Below, in pieces: positions 11,804 through 21,786 of a stretch of 64,000 bases of DNA. Made by a program: the position numbers and the translations under genes. Position 1 is the stretch's first letter, and the number at the start of each line of letters is the position of its first letter. The notes under the pieces are model-generated. The model ran no database searches. It had not been told where the DNA came from and saw only the letters and a program-made list of their open reading frames with translations. The DNA comes from CAYOHG01 sp964465125 (lineage in GTDB: Bacteria > Planctomycetota > Phycisphaerae > UBA1845 > Fen-1342): contig CAYXIO010000006.1 of the NCBI GenBank assembly GCA_964465125.1, positions 37,856-101,855 on the forward strand. Direction: 5' to 3'.

Positions 11804-12754
11804 TCAGGCAGTCTGCGAATCGAGCGTCTCCAGCACGCGCGCCGTCAACGCGTCCGTTCCTTCATCGTCGCTGGTCTCGAGCCACGCCACGCGCGGCATT
11901 CGCTTCAGCCAGGTTCGCTGCTGCTTGGCCAGTCGGCGGCTGTTGATCTTGATGCGCTCGACTGCATCCTCCAGGCTGCAACGCCCCGCGAAGTGCTCGA
12001 ATAGCTCCGCGTAACCGACCGCCTGTCCGGCCTGCGGCCCCACGCCACGCGGATCCGACCACAGCCGGTGGGCTTCGTCGACCAGCCCGTCGCGCACCAT
12101 TCGGCGGACGCGCTCGTTGATGCGGCGGTTGGCGGCCTCGCGCTCGCGTCGCAGGCCCAGCAGCCGCCAATCCCAGTCGGGCCGGCGAATCATGCGGTCC
12201 CATTGCTGCTGTAGGCGGCTGATCGGCGCGCCGGTTCGCCGGTAGACCTCCAGGGCGCGCTCGATGCGGCGCAAATCGTTGCGGTGAATGCGCGCCGCCG
12301 CCTCCGGATCGACGTGCGCCAGTTCGGCATGCAGCGCATCCAGTCCCTCGCGCTCGGCGCGGCCGCGCAGGTTGGCGCGGAACTCCGGATCGGCTGCCGG
12401 TCCTGCGAACAGCCCTTCGTAGAAGCTGCGGAAGTACAGCACCGTGCCGCCCACCGCGATGACCGGCCGAGCGCGGGCGTGAATGCCCGAAACCGCCTCA
12501 TCCGCCAGTTCGACAAATCGGGCGGCGCTGAACGGCTCCCACGGATCGGCCACGTCGATCAGGTGATGCGGGATGGCAGCGCGCTCGGCAGGGTCCGGCT
12601 TGGCGGTGCCGATGTCCATGCCGCGATAGACCTTCATCGAGTCGATGCTGACGATCTCGCCGCCCAGCCGATCGGCCAGCGCACGGCCCAGCGCGCCCTT
12701 GCCGGAGGCCGTGCAGCCGAGAATCGTGATGACGCGTCGCTCGTCGGGCATCAT
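11804..12754 (-). CDS. miaA: tRNA dimethylallyltransferase
   Basis: 316 residues. It transfers a dimethylallyl group to N6 of A37 in tRNAs reading UNN codons. The P-loop GCTASGKG (residues 13-20, slightly unusual in having Gly as the last residue) is followed by the conserved DSMKVYRGMDIGTAKP, HHLIDVADP and AVGGTVLYFRSFYEGL. The C-terminal part has QAVGYAELFEH and RRLAKQQRTWLKR, all typical. An ATG-ATG pair leaves the start uncertain by one codon. It converges with the sulfatase-fold gene (24-bp gap) and is divergent from addB. Confidence 0.96.
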   Translation of the reverse strand: MMPDERRVITILGCTASGKGALGRALADRLGGEIVSIDSMKVYRGMDIGTAKPDPAERAAIPHHLIDVADPWEPFSAARFVELADEAVSGIHARARPVIAVGGTVLYFRSFYEGLFAGPAADPEFRANLRGRAEREGLDALHAELAHVDPEAAARIHRNDLRRIERALEVYRRTGAPISRLQQQWDRMIRRPDWDWRLLGLRREREAANRRINERVRRMVRDGLVDEAHRLWSDPRGVGPQAGQAVGYAELFEHFAGRCSLEDAVERIKINSRRLAKQQRTWLKRMPRVAWLETSDDEGTDALTARVLETLDSQTA

Positions 12755-12891
12755 TACGGGCTCACGCCAACTCGCCCCCGGAATGCGGACCGCCGCCGCA
12801 GCGGCCCCGCGTTCCGCGCGGGCTTATTTTGACGCAATCGCGCTCGCCGAGCATCATGGCGCCGCTCCAATTGCGGAAGGCGGCACACGCG

Positions 12892-15800
12892 ATGGCAGTC
12901 ACCTTCGTGTTCGGACGGGCCGGGACCGGCAAGACGCACGGCTGTCTAGCCTCGATCGCGGCTCGCCTGGAGGACCCGCGCGACGCGGAGCGGCTGCTGC
13001 TCATCGTGCCCGAGCAGGCCACCCTCCAGATGGAGCGGGCGCTGCTGCGACAGACGCCCAGGCGCGCGTTCTGGCGGGCCGAGGTGCTCAGCTTCTCACG
13101 TCTGGCAGCCCGCGTGTTCGACCAGGTTGGACGTCCGCCTGATCTGATTTCCTCGGCGGCTCGGCGGATGGGGCTGCGGCACGTGCTTGCGCATCACGCC
13201 GGCGCGGAGGCCGCGTTCGGGAAGTCTAGACTCTCCCCTGGGTTTCTTGATCAGCTATCCAGCCTGATTCAGGAGCTGCTGCGGGAGAACGCCGACCCCG
13301 CGACGCTGCGAACGGCTGCGGCGAGCCTGGACGACCCGCGCTCGGCGCGGCGCAGCGTAGCGCTGGCGGACCTGTTTGAAGCCTACCTGGATTGGCTGGG
13401 TCCGCGGCGCGCCGATCCGGCTCAGCAACTGGCCATGCTGCGCGAGGTTTTACAGCGCAGCGCCTGGCTGAGCGAGTGCTGCGTCTGGGTCGATGGCTTC
13501 GCCGGATTCACCGGCCAGGAGCTCGAAACGCTCGTCACCCTCGCCCGGCAGGCGCGCCATCTGACGATCACGCTGTTGCTCGACCCGAACGACGTGCCGG
13601 CGCGGGCCGACCCCGGCGCCGCGCCGCGTCTCTTCAGCCGTACCGAGCAGACCCATCATCGGCTCGCCCGGCGGCTGGCCGATGAAGGGGTGTCGCTCAA
13701 TCCGCCGGTTCGAATTTCCTCCGCGAGCGTTCCGCGATTCCGCCAGGCGGCGGGCCTCACGGCGCTCGAAGCTCGGCTTGCATCGGTGACGGGCTCGATC
13801 GGCACGGCGCGCCCGGACGCCAATGAGATCGCCGTAGTCGCCTGCCCGACGCATCGCGAGGAGCTCTGCCAAGCCGCCCGCTGGATTCGAGCCACGATGG
13901 CGGATGCGTCTGCGGCGGGGCAGCCGCTGCGCTTTCGCGATTTCGCGCTCATTGCGCGCGACCTGACGCCATTCGCCGAGCTGGTGCGCGAGGTTTTCGA
14001 CGAATACGAGCTGCCGCACTTTCTCGATCAGCGCCGCGGCCTCGCCGCCCACGCGCTGTGTCGGTTTCTGGACGGTCTGTTCGAGACGCTGCGCGCGGAT
14101 TTCCCGTTTCGCGCCGTCGCGCACCTGCTGCGCAGCGAGCTGCTGCCCATCCGCCGAATCGACGCCGAGGAAATCGAGCAGCACCTCCGCGAAACCGAGC
14201 TCGGCGGGCGCGCGCGCTGGCGAGAGTTGGCTCGGCGGCACCCGGCGGCGGGCAGTCCCGACATGCTGGCCCGCCTGGGGCGCTTCGCCCGGCGACTGCT
14301 CCACGGACTGCGCCCGATGCTGCGCCTGATGCGCCAGGAACCGCCCGCCGACGGTCAGGCCTGGGCCGTTGCGCTGCTGGAAACGCTGAAGCGGCTGCGC
14401 GTGCCCGATCGGCTGCACGGGTGGAGCGCGCAGTGCGCCGCCGAGAAAGACTACGAAGCCGCCGAGCTGCATCGGCAGGCCTGGGCTTCGTTGTGCGGTG
14501 TGCTGGAGGACCTGCACTCGGCGTTGGCAGGCACGGCGCTCGGTCTTGCCGACGTGGCCGACCTGGTGGTCGAGTCGCTGCGCAGCGAGAGCGTCGGACT
14601 GACCCCGCCGACGCTCGACCAGGTGCTGGTCGGCTCGATCGAGCGGAGCCGACATCCCGAAATCCGCCACGCCTGGATTTTCGGCTTCAACGAGGGGCAG
14701 TTTCCCAGACCGCCGATGGATGACGGGCTGCTGCCGGCGCGCGAGCGGCGGGCGCTGGCCCAGCGCGGCCTGCCCGGGCTGGGGCCGCGCGCCGACGACG
14801 TGTTCGCGGAGCGGCTGCTGACCTACATCGCCCTGACGCGCGCGTCGCAGAGCGTGCGAATCAGCTACGCGAGCATCGGCCCCGACGGCGACGAGCAGAT
14901 TCCCTCCACGCTGCTGGGCTGGCTGCGTCGGGCTGTGCCGAACCTGCCTGAGCAAGCGGCCGACGGCGGCGCGCCGCCGGTCACGCTGGCGGAACTGGCC
15001 CGCGCGCGGTTGGCGGGAACGAGCACGCGCGCGGAGGCCACCGCCGACGCCCTGCGCCTCGTGCGGCGGCGCGCCGAACGTCTGATCGACATCGTCGCGA
15101 CCGATTCGGCTGCCGCCGAGCGACTGGCCTGGCTGCTGCGTGGCGAGCGCTATTGCAATAAGGCGGTTTCGCTGCCCGCAAGCGGCGCCGCCGGCGAAAG
15201 CCCGCCGCCGCGCGCCCTGACGGTCAGCGAGCTCGAAACGGCGATCGCCTGTCCGTTTCAGCATTTCATGCGCTATCACCTGCGCCTGCGCCTGCCGCGC
15301 AGCCCGCAGGACTTGCGCGCCGAGCTGGGCGAATGGGCACACCGCATGCTCGCGTCCGTCTCACGCCCCGCCCTGCCGACCGGAGCTGCCCAGGTCGAGC
15401 TGCCGATCGAGACGTGGCTCGCGGCGCTGGACGCGGCGGTGGGGGAATTGGAACCCGAGCTTGCGGCTGAACCGGGCTGGAGCGGTTCTCGCCGCGAAGC
15501 GCTCTTTCGCCAGTTGACCGTGCGGCTGCGCGACACGCTGCGCGCTAACCTGATCCGGATGAGGCGCGGGACGTTTCGGCCGATTGCCGTCGAGCAGGCG
15601 TTCGGGCGCGAGCGTGCCGAGAACGGCTGGCCGGCCTGGCGGCTCGAGCTTCCGGACGGGCGCCACGTGCTGATCCGCGGGCAGATCGACCGGCTCGACG
15701 AAGCCGACACCGACCAAGGCCGCGTGCTGCTGATTCTCGACTACAAGTCGAACGCTTATGCACTCAGCGGCGCGGCACTGACCGGCCAGCGGCTGCAATT

Positions 15801-16341
15801 GTGGGCCTACGCGTTGGCGGTCGCCGAGCGATTCACCGATCAGGCCCGGCTGGCCGGCTGGCTGCTCGTTCCGATCTACCCGAACGCCGAGAAGCTGATC
15901 GCCGGCGAAGATGCCGCCGACGATCGCGACGCCGCGGCCCTGATTCCGTGGCGCGCCCGCGGATGCTTCGCGGCGGAGTTCGCGCCGCTCCTGGACACCC
16001 GCCTCGGGTGCTTCCAGTCCCCGGTGGCGGCCATGCGGCTCAAGAACGACGGCGGGTTCCACGCGGGTCAATCTGGCGACGTGGCGACTGCGACGGAGTT
16101 TCACGCGCGCCTGCGCCAGGTGCGCGCCACGCTTCAGCTTGCGGTCCGCCAGGTGCTGGACGGTGACGTTTCGGTCGCGCCGCTGTTCGAGAATCGCGCG
16201 CTGGCCTGCCGCCGGTGCGACTTCCGCCCCGTCTGCCGCTTCGAGTCGATTTTCAATGCTCCGCGAATCGCGGAGCAGGTGCTTCCGTCGGTTGAGCCCG
16301 ACGATTCGGCGCCGAATCCCGCGACCGGAGATGCGCCATGA
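12892..16341 (+). CDS. addB: ATP-dependent helicase/deoxyribonuclease subunit B (AddB)
   Basis: 1149 residues from the ATG preceded by GGAAGGCGG; in-frame ATGs lie 12 and 21 codons upstream, but this one puts the P-loop FGRAGTGKT at residues 8-15 as in the family. The inactivated-helicase core is followed by a RecB-type nuclease with LDYKSN near residue 949. The iron-sulfur clasp is visible as Cys787 (IACPFQHF) plus Cys1106, Cys1109 and Cys1115 (CRRCDFRPVC). With AddA it resects double-strand breaks to load RecA, the functional equivalent of RecBCD. Its stop overlaps the addA start (ATGA), so the pair is probably translationally coupled. Confidence 0.93.
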   Translation: MAVTFVFGRAGTGKTHGCLASIAARLEDPRDAERLLLIVPEQATLQMERALLRQTPRRAFWRAEVLSFSRLAARVFDQVGRPPDLISSAARRMGLRHVLAHHAGAEAAFGKSRLSPGFLDQLSSLIQELLRENADPATLRTAAASLDDPRSARRSVALADLFEAYLDWLGPRRADPAQQLAMLREVLQRSAWLSECCVWVDGFAGFTGQELETLVTLARQARHLTITLLLDPNDVPARADPGAAPRLFSRTEQTHHRLARRLADEGVSLNPPVRISSASVPRFRQAAGLTALEARLASVTGSIGTARPDANEIAVVACPTHREELCQAARWIRATMADASAAGQPLRFRDFALIARDLTPFAELVREVFDEYELPHFLDQRRGLAAHALCRFLDGLFETLRADFPFRAVAHLLRSELLPIRRIDAEEIEQHLRETELGGRARWRELARRHPAAGSPDMLARLGRFARRLLHGLRPMLRLMRQEPPADGQAWAVALLETLKRLRVPDRLHGWSAQCAAEKDYEAAELHRQAWASLCGVLEDLHSALAGTALGLADVADLVVESLRSESVGLTPPTLDQVLVGSIERSRHPEIRHAWIFGFNEGQFPRPPMDDGLLPARERRALAQRGLPGLGPRADDVFAERLLTYIALTRASQSVRISYASIGPDGDEQIPSTLLGWLRRAVPNLPEQAADGGAPPVTLAELARARLAGTSTRAEATADALRLVRRRAERLIDIVATDSAAAERLAWLLRGERYCNKAVSLPASGAAGESPPPRALTVSELETAIACPFQHFMRYHLRLRLPRSPQDLRAELGEWAHRMLASVSRPALPTGAAQVELPIETWLAALDAAVGELEPELAAEPGWSGSRREALFRQLTVRLRDTLRANLIRMRRGTFRPIAVEQAFGRERAENGWPAWRLELPDGRHVLIRGQIDRLDEADTDQGRVLLILDYKSNAYALSGAALTGQRLQLWAYALAVAERFTDQARLAGWLLVPIYPNAEKLIAGEDAADDRDAAALIPWRARGCFAAEFAPLLDTRLGCFQSPVAAMRLKNDGGFHAGQSGDVATATEFHARLRQVRATLQLAVRQVLDGDVSVAPLFENRALACRRCDFRPVCRFESIFNAPRIAEQVLPSVEPDDSAPNPATGDAP

Positions 16342-19300
16342 AGCTCACGGCATCGCAGGAGGCCGCCGTCCGGCAGCGCGGCAGCAGCCTGCTGCTCTCG
16401 GCCTCAGCCGGCTCCGGGAAGACCGGTGTCCTGACTTGTCGCGTGGTCGACCTGCTGGCCGATGCCGGTGATCCCTGCGACGTGGATCAGGTTCTCGTCG
16501 TCACGTTCACACGCGCCGCCGCCGCCGAGCTGCGCGGCCGCATCGCGGATCAGCTTCAGAAGCGCGCCGAAGCTTGCGACGATCCGCGCGCGGCCGCGCG
16601 CCTGGAGCGGCAGGTCCTGCTGCTCGATACCGCCGAGATCGGCACGATCGACGCCTGGTGCGGCCGGCTCGTGCGCGAACACTTCGAGCTGCTGGACGTC
16701 GATCCGTCGTTCGGCGTGCTGTCGGCGGAGCAGGCGGCACTGCTGAGACGAGAGGCGATGGATGACCTGTTCAGCTCGCTCTACCGCGGCGGCTCGCCGG
16801 AAGCGCGGCAGGTGCACGAGTGGCTTGAAGCGCAACTCTCTCCGCAGGACGACTTTCTGCGCGAGTTGATTCTCGAGCTGAATTCGTTTCGCGCGCACCT
16901 GCTGTCGCCGGGGTCGTGGCTCGACGCGCGCCGTTCCCAATGGAGCCGGCCCAACGAGGAGCTGATCGCGGATGAGCGGCGGCTGCTGGTTGGGTACGTG
17001 GGCGACGAGCTTCGCGGGCAGCGAGAGCGGCTCGCGGCGCTGCTCGGCACGATCGCCGACCCCGCGATCCGCAAGGCCCTGGACGCCTACGCGAGCGCAC
17101 TGCGCAATTGGAGCGTGGCGCTGTCGCGCGACGCCGACCTGCCGAGGATTCTCGGCGGCATCGCCGAGTTCAGATTCGCCCGAACCTCGACCGGCAGCCC
17201 GGATCGCCCCGCGCTGGATGAGGTCAAGCGCTGGTATGAGTCACGCTTGCGCAAGCGCTGGACCCCAGAGGCGGCAACGGCGATCCCGGACGTTGTGCCG
17301 GTAATCGGCCGGCGGCTGCGGACGCTGCTGTTCTGCGAGCAGGCCTTCGAGGATCGGCTTTCGCAGCTCAAACGTCGCCAGCACGCCTGCGAGTTCGCCG
17401 ACGTTCAACGGATGGCGCTGGACCTGCTCGGACGCGCGACCGCCGACGGCAGGCTCGAGCCGACCGAGACCGCGCTGCGTCTGCGGCAGCGCTACCAGCA
17501 CATCCTGGTGGACGAGTACCAGGACACCAGCCCGATGCAGGCAGCCTTGCTGGGCCTGGTGACGCGCGAGGCGCCGCAGGCCGCCAATCGGTTCATGGTC
17601 GGCGACATCAAGCAGAGCATCTACTCCTTCCGGCTGGCCGAGCCCCGGTTGTTTATCGAGCAGGCGCGCGCGTTCGACCAGCATCGGGAAGCCGGCGAGA
17701 CCCATTGTCTGGCCGACAACTTCCGCAGCCATCCCACGCTGCTCGCTGCGCTGAACGGCGTGTTTCAGCGGCTCTTCGAGGTGGATTTCGGCGGCAGCGC
17801 CTACCGGGAGCAGGAGCGGCTGCGCGGCTGTCGTGAGGACATAGCCAACCCGGTGCTGGATTCGGCCGCCCGTCTGGAAGTGCATCTGCTGACCGCGCCA
17901 TCGTCGTCGAGCGAAGACTCCGGCGACGAGTCCGCCAGCGGAGACGATGAAGAGCGGCTGCTCGAGCGCATCGAGCGCGAGGCGCGCGTGATCGCCGGCC
18001 GGATCGACGAGTTCCGCGAGCAGGAATTGAAGATCCCTGAGCGCGCGCCGGATGGCAAGCTGAGACTGCGGCCGCTGCGCATGGACGACGTGGTCGTGCT
18101 GCTGCGTTCCGCGAAGGAGACTGCCCCGCGCTTGGCCGACGCGCTGCGCAAGCTGGGCGTGCCCGCGGCCGCCGACGGACGCGAATCGCTGCTGGATGCG
18201 CTCGAAGTCGGCGACTTGAGATTCGGCCTCGCGCTGGTCGCGAATCTGCGGCAGGATTTGCCGCTGGCGGCGTATCTGCGCGGCCCGATGGTCGGGCTGG
18301 TCGAGCCGGAGCTGGCTGCGCTGCGGGCGGCGTCGAGCGGGCCGTTCTGGGCCGCCGTGCTTCGTTTCGCGCGCAGCGGCGCCGACGAACCGCTGCGCGC
18401 CCGCGTTCGTGCGGCGCTGGCGCGCATTCGGCGCTGGCGCACGCTCGCGCGGCAGTACGACGTTGCGGCGGTGCTGCGGCACGTGCTTGCGGACGCGGGG
18501 CTGCGCGGCTTCGTGCAGGCGCTTCCCGGAGCACCGCAGCGACTGGCGCTGCTGGACGCGTTGCACGGGTTGGCGGCTGACGCGTCCGCCGGCGGACGCC
18601 AGGGCGTATCCGACTTCGTCGAGTTTCTCGACGCGCTGGCGGAGGAGGACCTTCGTCCGGCCAGCGGCGCGGCGCCGGCTGCCGACCGCGTCCGCGTGAT
18701 GACGATCCACGCCGCCAAGGGACTGGAATTCCCCATCGTCTTTCTCGCCAACGCGGGCGCACGCTTCAATCGACCCGTCGGAATGCGCGGGCTGATCTGC
18801 GATGCCGAGCTGGGCCTGTCGATCCGCGCCGTGGACCGCGTCTTGCGCCGGCGGATCGAGTCGTTCTCTTGGCCGGCGGCGCGCGACCGCGCCGTCGCAC
18901 GCCTGACGGACGAGGAGCTGCGGCTGCTGTACGTCGCGGCGACGCGGGCGCGTGAGCTGCTGTGCGTCGTTGGCCACGTGGAGGATCGGTTTCTGACGTC
19001 GGTGCTGCCGCGCTGGCAGGGAGCGGACGTTCCGCCGCGGATCGCCCGCGAATCGGCGCAGAGCGCTCTGCAATGGCTGCTGCTTGCGATTCAGGCCGGC
19101 AAGCTGGAGCCGAGCGGGGAGGCGCACGTCGTTCAGGCCGAGGACAAGCCCCCGACCGCCGCCCCGCGCCGCGACGAGGCGCCATCCGCGCGGTGGAGCA
19201 AATCCGACGAGCAGTGGGTACGTCGCGGTCAGGCGCTGCTCGCGGCCCGCCTGGATGTGTCGCTGGCTGCGCGCCCCGCGGTCGTCTCCGTGAGCACGCT

Positions 19301-19985
19301 CAAGCAGCGCCGTGCCGAGGCGCTTGCCGCGGAGGAAGCGGCGGTGGTGTTTCGGCCCGCGCCCGCCGCCTCGCCGCGATTCGCGCGCGAAACGTCCGTG
19401 GACGGGCGTGCGTTCGGAACCGCGGTCCACCGGTTTCTTCAGCACGCCGATCTCAGCCGGTTGGAGAATGCGGGCGGGGTGCGGGCAGAGGCGGAGCGCC
19501 TCGTCGCCGCCGGGCGCTTGGCGCCGGACGCTGCGAGTCAATTGCCGGTCGAGGACATCGCGTGGTTCGCGGCGAGCCCGCTGGGCGTCGAGCTGCGCTG
19601 TGCTGCCGGCGAGCTGAGGCGTGAAGTGGCCTTCGCGTGCGGCCTTCCGGGCGACTCCGACGAGCCGACGCTGCTGCGGGGCGTGCTCGATGGTGTCGTC
19701 GATCGGCCCGACGGACTGCTGCTGGTCGACTACAAGACGGACCGGCCCCGCGACGCGAATGACCGCGCGGCGCGCGATCGATCTTACGGCCTTCAGCTTC
19801 AGCTCTATGCGGTCGCCGCCGCGGCCGCGTTCGGGCGCCCGGTTCGCCGCGCGGTGCTGATCTATCTCTGCGAGCGGCGCTGCGTGGACGTGGCGATTGA
19901 CCCGCGGACACTTTCCCGCGCGACTTCGTTGGTGGACAATGAGCCGGCGTTGCGACAGGCGGGTGAGGATCGATGGACATGCTGA
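16338..19985 (+). CDS. addA: ATP-dependent helicase/nuclease subunit A (AddA)
   Basis: 1215 residues. UvrD/Rep-type SF1 helicase: Walker A ASAGSGKT (22-29), VVTFTRAAAAELRGR, Walker B VDEYQDTSPMQ, a QSIYSFRLAEP segment, and C-terminal motifs MTIHAAKGLEFPIVF and LLYVAATRARELL. The C-terminal RecB-like nuclease has GTAVHRFLQH, a GVLDGVVDR segment and LLLVDYKTDRPRD (about residue 1130), so both motor and nuclease look intact. It starts inside the addB stop and its end overlaps the gpsA start by 13 bp, marking a compact addB-addA-gpsA transcription unit. Confidence 0.95.
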   Translation: MKLTASQEAAVRQRGSSLLLSASAGSGKTGVLTCRVVDLLADAGDPCDVDQVLVVTFTRAAAAELRGRIADQLQKRAEACDDPRAAARLERQVLLLDTAEIGTIDAWCGRLVREHFELLDVDPSFGVLSAEQAALLRREAMDDLFSSLYRGGSPEARQVHEWLEAQLSPQDDFLRELILELNSFRAHLLSPGSWLDARRSQWSRPNEELIADERRLLVGYVGDELRGQRERLAALLGTIADPAIRKALDAYASALRNWSVALSRDADLPRILGGIAEFRFARTSTGSPDRPALDEVKRWYESRLRKRWTPEAATAIPDVVPVIGRRLRTLLFCEQAFEDRLSQLKRRQHACEFADVQRMALDLLGRATADGRLEPTETALRLRQRYQHILVDEYQDTSPMQAALLGLVTREAPQAANRFMVGDIKQSIYSFRLAEPRLFIEQARAFDQHREAGETHCLADNFRSHPTLLAALNGVFQRLFEVDFGGSAYREQERLRGCREDIANPVLDSAARLEVHLLTAPSSSSEDSGDESASGDDEERLLERIEREARVIAGRIDEFREQELKIPERAPDGKLRLRPLRMDDVVVLLRSAKETAPRLADALRKLGVPAAADGRESLLDALEVGDLRFGLALVANLRQDLPLAAYLRGPMVGLVEPELAALRAASSGPFWAAVLRFARSGADEPLRARVRAALARIRRWRTLARQYDVAAVLRHVLADAGLRGFVQALPGAPQRLALLDALHGLAADASAGGRQGVSDFVEFLDALAEEDLRPASGAAPAADRVRVMTIHAAKGLEFPIVFLANAGARFNRPVGMRGLICDAELGLSIRAVDRVLRRRIESFSWPAARDRAVARLTDEELRLLYVAATRARELLCVVGHVEDRFLTSVLPRWQGADVPPRIARESAQSALQWLLLAIQAGKLEPSGEAHVVQAEDKPPTAAPRRDEAPSARWSKSDEQWVRRGQALLAARLDVSLAARPAVVSVSTLKQRRAEALAAEEAAVVFRPAPAASPRFARETSVDGRAFGTAVHRFLQHADLSRLENAGGVRAEAERLVAAGRLAPDAASQLPVEDIAWFAASPLGVELRCAAGELRREVAFACGLPGDSDEPTLLRGVLDGVVDRPDGLLLVDYKTDRPRDANDRAARDRSYGLQLQLYAVAAAAAFGRPVRRAVLIYLCERRCVDVAIDPRTLSRATSLVDNEPALRQAGEDRWTC

Positions 19986-20986
19986 CCAAGGCGACGGTGA
20001 TCGGCACGGGCGCGATGGGCACAATCCTGGCGCACGTGCTGGCGCTCAACGGCGTGCACGTCGCGCTGCTGGGCCGACGGCGCGAGCTGGTCGATTCGAT
20101 CCGCATGACCGGCGAAAACGCCGAGCATCTGCCGGGCGTGCGGCTCGATGAGCGTGTGTTGCCGACCGACGATTTCCGCGCGGCGTTGCTCAACACGGAG
20201 CTGGTCCTTTCCGCGATCCCTTGCCAGCACGTGCGATCGATGTGGGAGAGGTTGTGCATGCACGTTCCCGCCGGCGTGCCGGTGTGCAGCGCGACCAAGG
20301 GGATCGAGACGAGCTCGCTGACCCGCCCGACCGAGATCATCGCGTCGCTGGCGCCGCAATCGCCGCTGGCGGTCCTATCCGGTCCGAGCATCGCCGCCGA
20401 GATGGCCCGCTGCCTGCCGTGCACGGTCGTGGCGGCGAGCGCGTCCGAGCGGACGGCGGAGCTGATTCAATCGTTGCTCACGACGCATTGGATGCGGGTG
20501 TACACGAACCCGGACGTGCTGGGGGTTGAGCTGGCGGGGGCGCTGAAGAACGTGATCGCACTCGCCGCGGGCATCCTGGACGGCCTGCACGCGGGCGACA
20601 ATGCCAAGGCCGCGTTGCTGACGCGCGGACTGGTCGAGATCACGCGGCTGGGGGTGGCGATGGGCTCGCGGCCGGCGACCTTTGTCGGGCTCGCGGGCGT
20701 CGGCGACCTGGTCACCACCTGCGTCTCCCCGTTCGGGCGCAACCGGACCGCCGGCGAGCGGCTCGGCTCAGGTGAAAGTCTCGAAAGCATCCTGGCTTCC
20801 TCGCGCGCCGTGATCGAGGGCATTCCCACCACCCAGGCGGTGCTCCGGCTCGCCGACCGGCTGGACGTGGAAATGCCCATTACGCAGGCTGTCCATGAGG
20901 TACTATTCCGCAGGATGCCTCCGCTCGAGGCCATCACGCAGTTGATGAGCCGGCCGCTCAAGGCGGAGGACGGACCGCCCATTTGA
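19973..20986 (+). CDS. gpsA: Glycerol-3-phosphate dehydrogenase [NAD(P)+]
   Basis: 337 residues. It reduces dihydroxyacetone phosphate to sn-glycerol-3-phosphate for phospholipid synthesis. The Rossmann motif VIGTGAMGT is at 9-17 (most family members have GAWGT). SATKGIE, SGPSIAAEMA, the catalytic-Lys segment ELAGALKNVIALAAGI and GLAGVGDLVTTC are all present, and the length is normal. The ATG lies 13 bp upstream of the addA stop. It is followed at once by the kinase-like gene. Confidence 0.96.
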   Translation: MDMLTKATVIGTGAMGTILAHVLALNGVHVALLGRRRELVDSIRMTGENAEHLPGVRLDERVLPTDDFRAALLNTELVLSAIPCQHVRSMWERLCMHVPAGVPVCSATKGIETSSLTRPTEIIASLAPQSPLAVLSGPSIAAEMARCLPCTVVAASASERTAELIQSLLTTHWMRVYTNPDVLGVELAGALKNVIALAAGILDGLHAGDNAKAALLTRGLVEITRLGVAMGSRPATFVGLAGVGDLVTTCVSPFGRNRTAGERLGSGESLESILASSRAVIEGIPTTQAVLRLADRLDVEMPITQAVHEVLFRRMPPLEAITQLMSRPLKAEDGPPI

Positions 20987-21009
20987 TCCGTGCTGTCGGG
21001 AAAGGTAGG

Positions 21010-21786
21010 ATGGAGGTTGAGGAGGCGGCGCGGCGGCTTCCCGCCGCCCCGGGTGGGGTTGTTGGTATGAGCTCGGCCGGACACTCTGGTCCTTCTCGCG
21101 AGGATTGGGCGCGACACTTCGAGGCGCAGCGGATGGCCGCGCTCGGCCGGCACGCCGCCGTCTGCGTGCACGAGCTGAACAACCTCATGACTGCGGTCCT
21201 GTTCCGCGCCGAAGATGCTCTGGCCCGCGGCGACGCGGAGGTCATGCGCCGCGCCCTGGAGGTCTGCCAGCGGCAGGCGCGCGAAGTGATCGAGCTTTCC
21301 CGGCGTGCCACGTTGTTGTCGAACGGGAGCAACGACCGCGCCGAAACGTGCCGCATCGCCGAAGTGCTGGACGAGGCGATTGCGGCGCATCCGCGCTCGT
21401 TCGAGAAGGACGGTGTCGCCGTCGCGTTGACTCTCTCCGCCGACGCGAGCGTCGTGGCCCCGCGGGTGCTTCTGCGGCAATTGCTCCATCATCTCGTGCA
21501 TGCCGTCCGCGAACCCGCCGCGCGCGGCGCCATGTTGCAGATTGAAGTCCGCCGCGACGCCGAGCTGGTCATCGAGATCCGCCACCTTCGTTGCCGGGCC
21601 AGCGCCGACGCGGCCCGCGCTTTTCTGTCCGGATCTCAGGCGCTGGACACCGAATCTCTGTCGACATCACTCGATTTGGCTGTGTGCCGCGAGTTGGCCC
21701 GCGAATGCGGGGCCGTCCTCAGCGTGGAGCCGCTCGAGCAGAGCGGGGCGCGCTTCTGCGTCGCGTGGCGCGCACCGTCTGCCTGA
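21010..21786 (+). CDS. Histidine-kinase-like protein with degraded ATP-binding domain
   Basis: 258 residues from an ATG preceded by AAAGGTAGG; a TTG overlapping the gpsA stop and an ATG at 21067 are alternatives. Residues about 42-100 form a DHp-like dimerisation helix pair with ALGRHAAVCVHELNNLMT, an H-box in which His54 is followed by E-x-N-N as in NtrB-type kinases. The following domain has the layout of a HATPase (LLRQLLHHLVHAV, and DLAVCRELARECGAVLSVE at the G2-like end), but the N-box Asn and the DxGxG motif are absent. Catalysis by itself looks unlikely; it may act as a phosphotransfer or scaffold protein. No sensor or membrane segment. Its 3' end overlaps the convergent membrane-protein gene by 68 bp. 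Confidence 0.7.
   Translation: MEVEEAARRLPAAPGGVVGMSSAGHSGPSREDWARHFEAQRMAALGRHAAVCVHELNNLMTAVLFRAEDALARGDAEVMRRALEVCQRQAREVIELSRRATLLSNGSNDRAETCRIAEVLDEAIAAHPRSFEKDGVAVALTLSADASVVAPRVLLRQLLHHLVHAVREPAARGAMLQIEVRRDAELVIEIRHLRCRASADAARAFLSGSQALDTESLSTSLDLAVCRELARECGAVLSVEPLEQSGARFCVAWRAPSA

Noticed and set aside
12892..19985. RecBCD instead of AddAB
   Set aside because: There are two subunits only, the B subunit has the AddB P-loop at its N-terminus and the Cys clasp, and no recD-like gene is adjacent.
17241..20024. Very long minus-strand open frame opposite addA
   Set aside because: Antisense to a gene with all helicase and nuclease motifs; Arg/Gln/Gly-rich low-complexity translation typical of shadow frames in GC-rich DNA.
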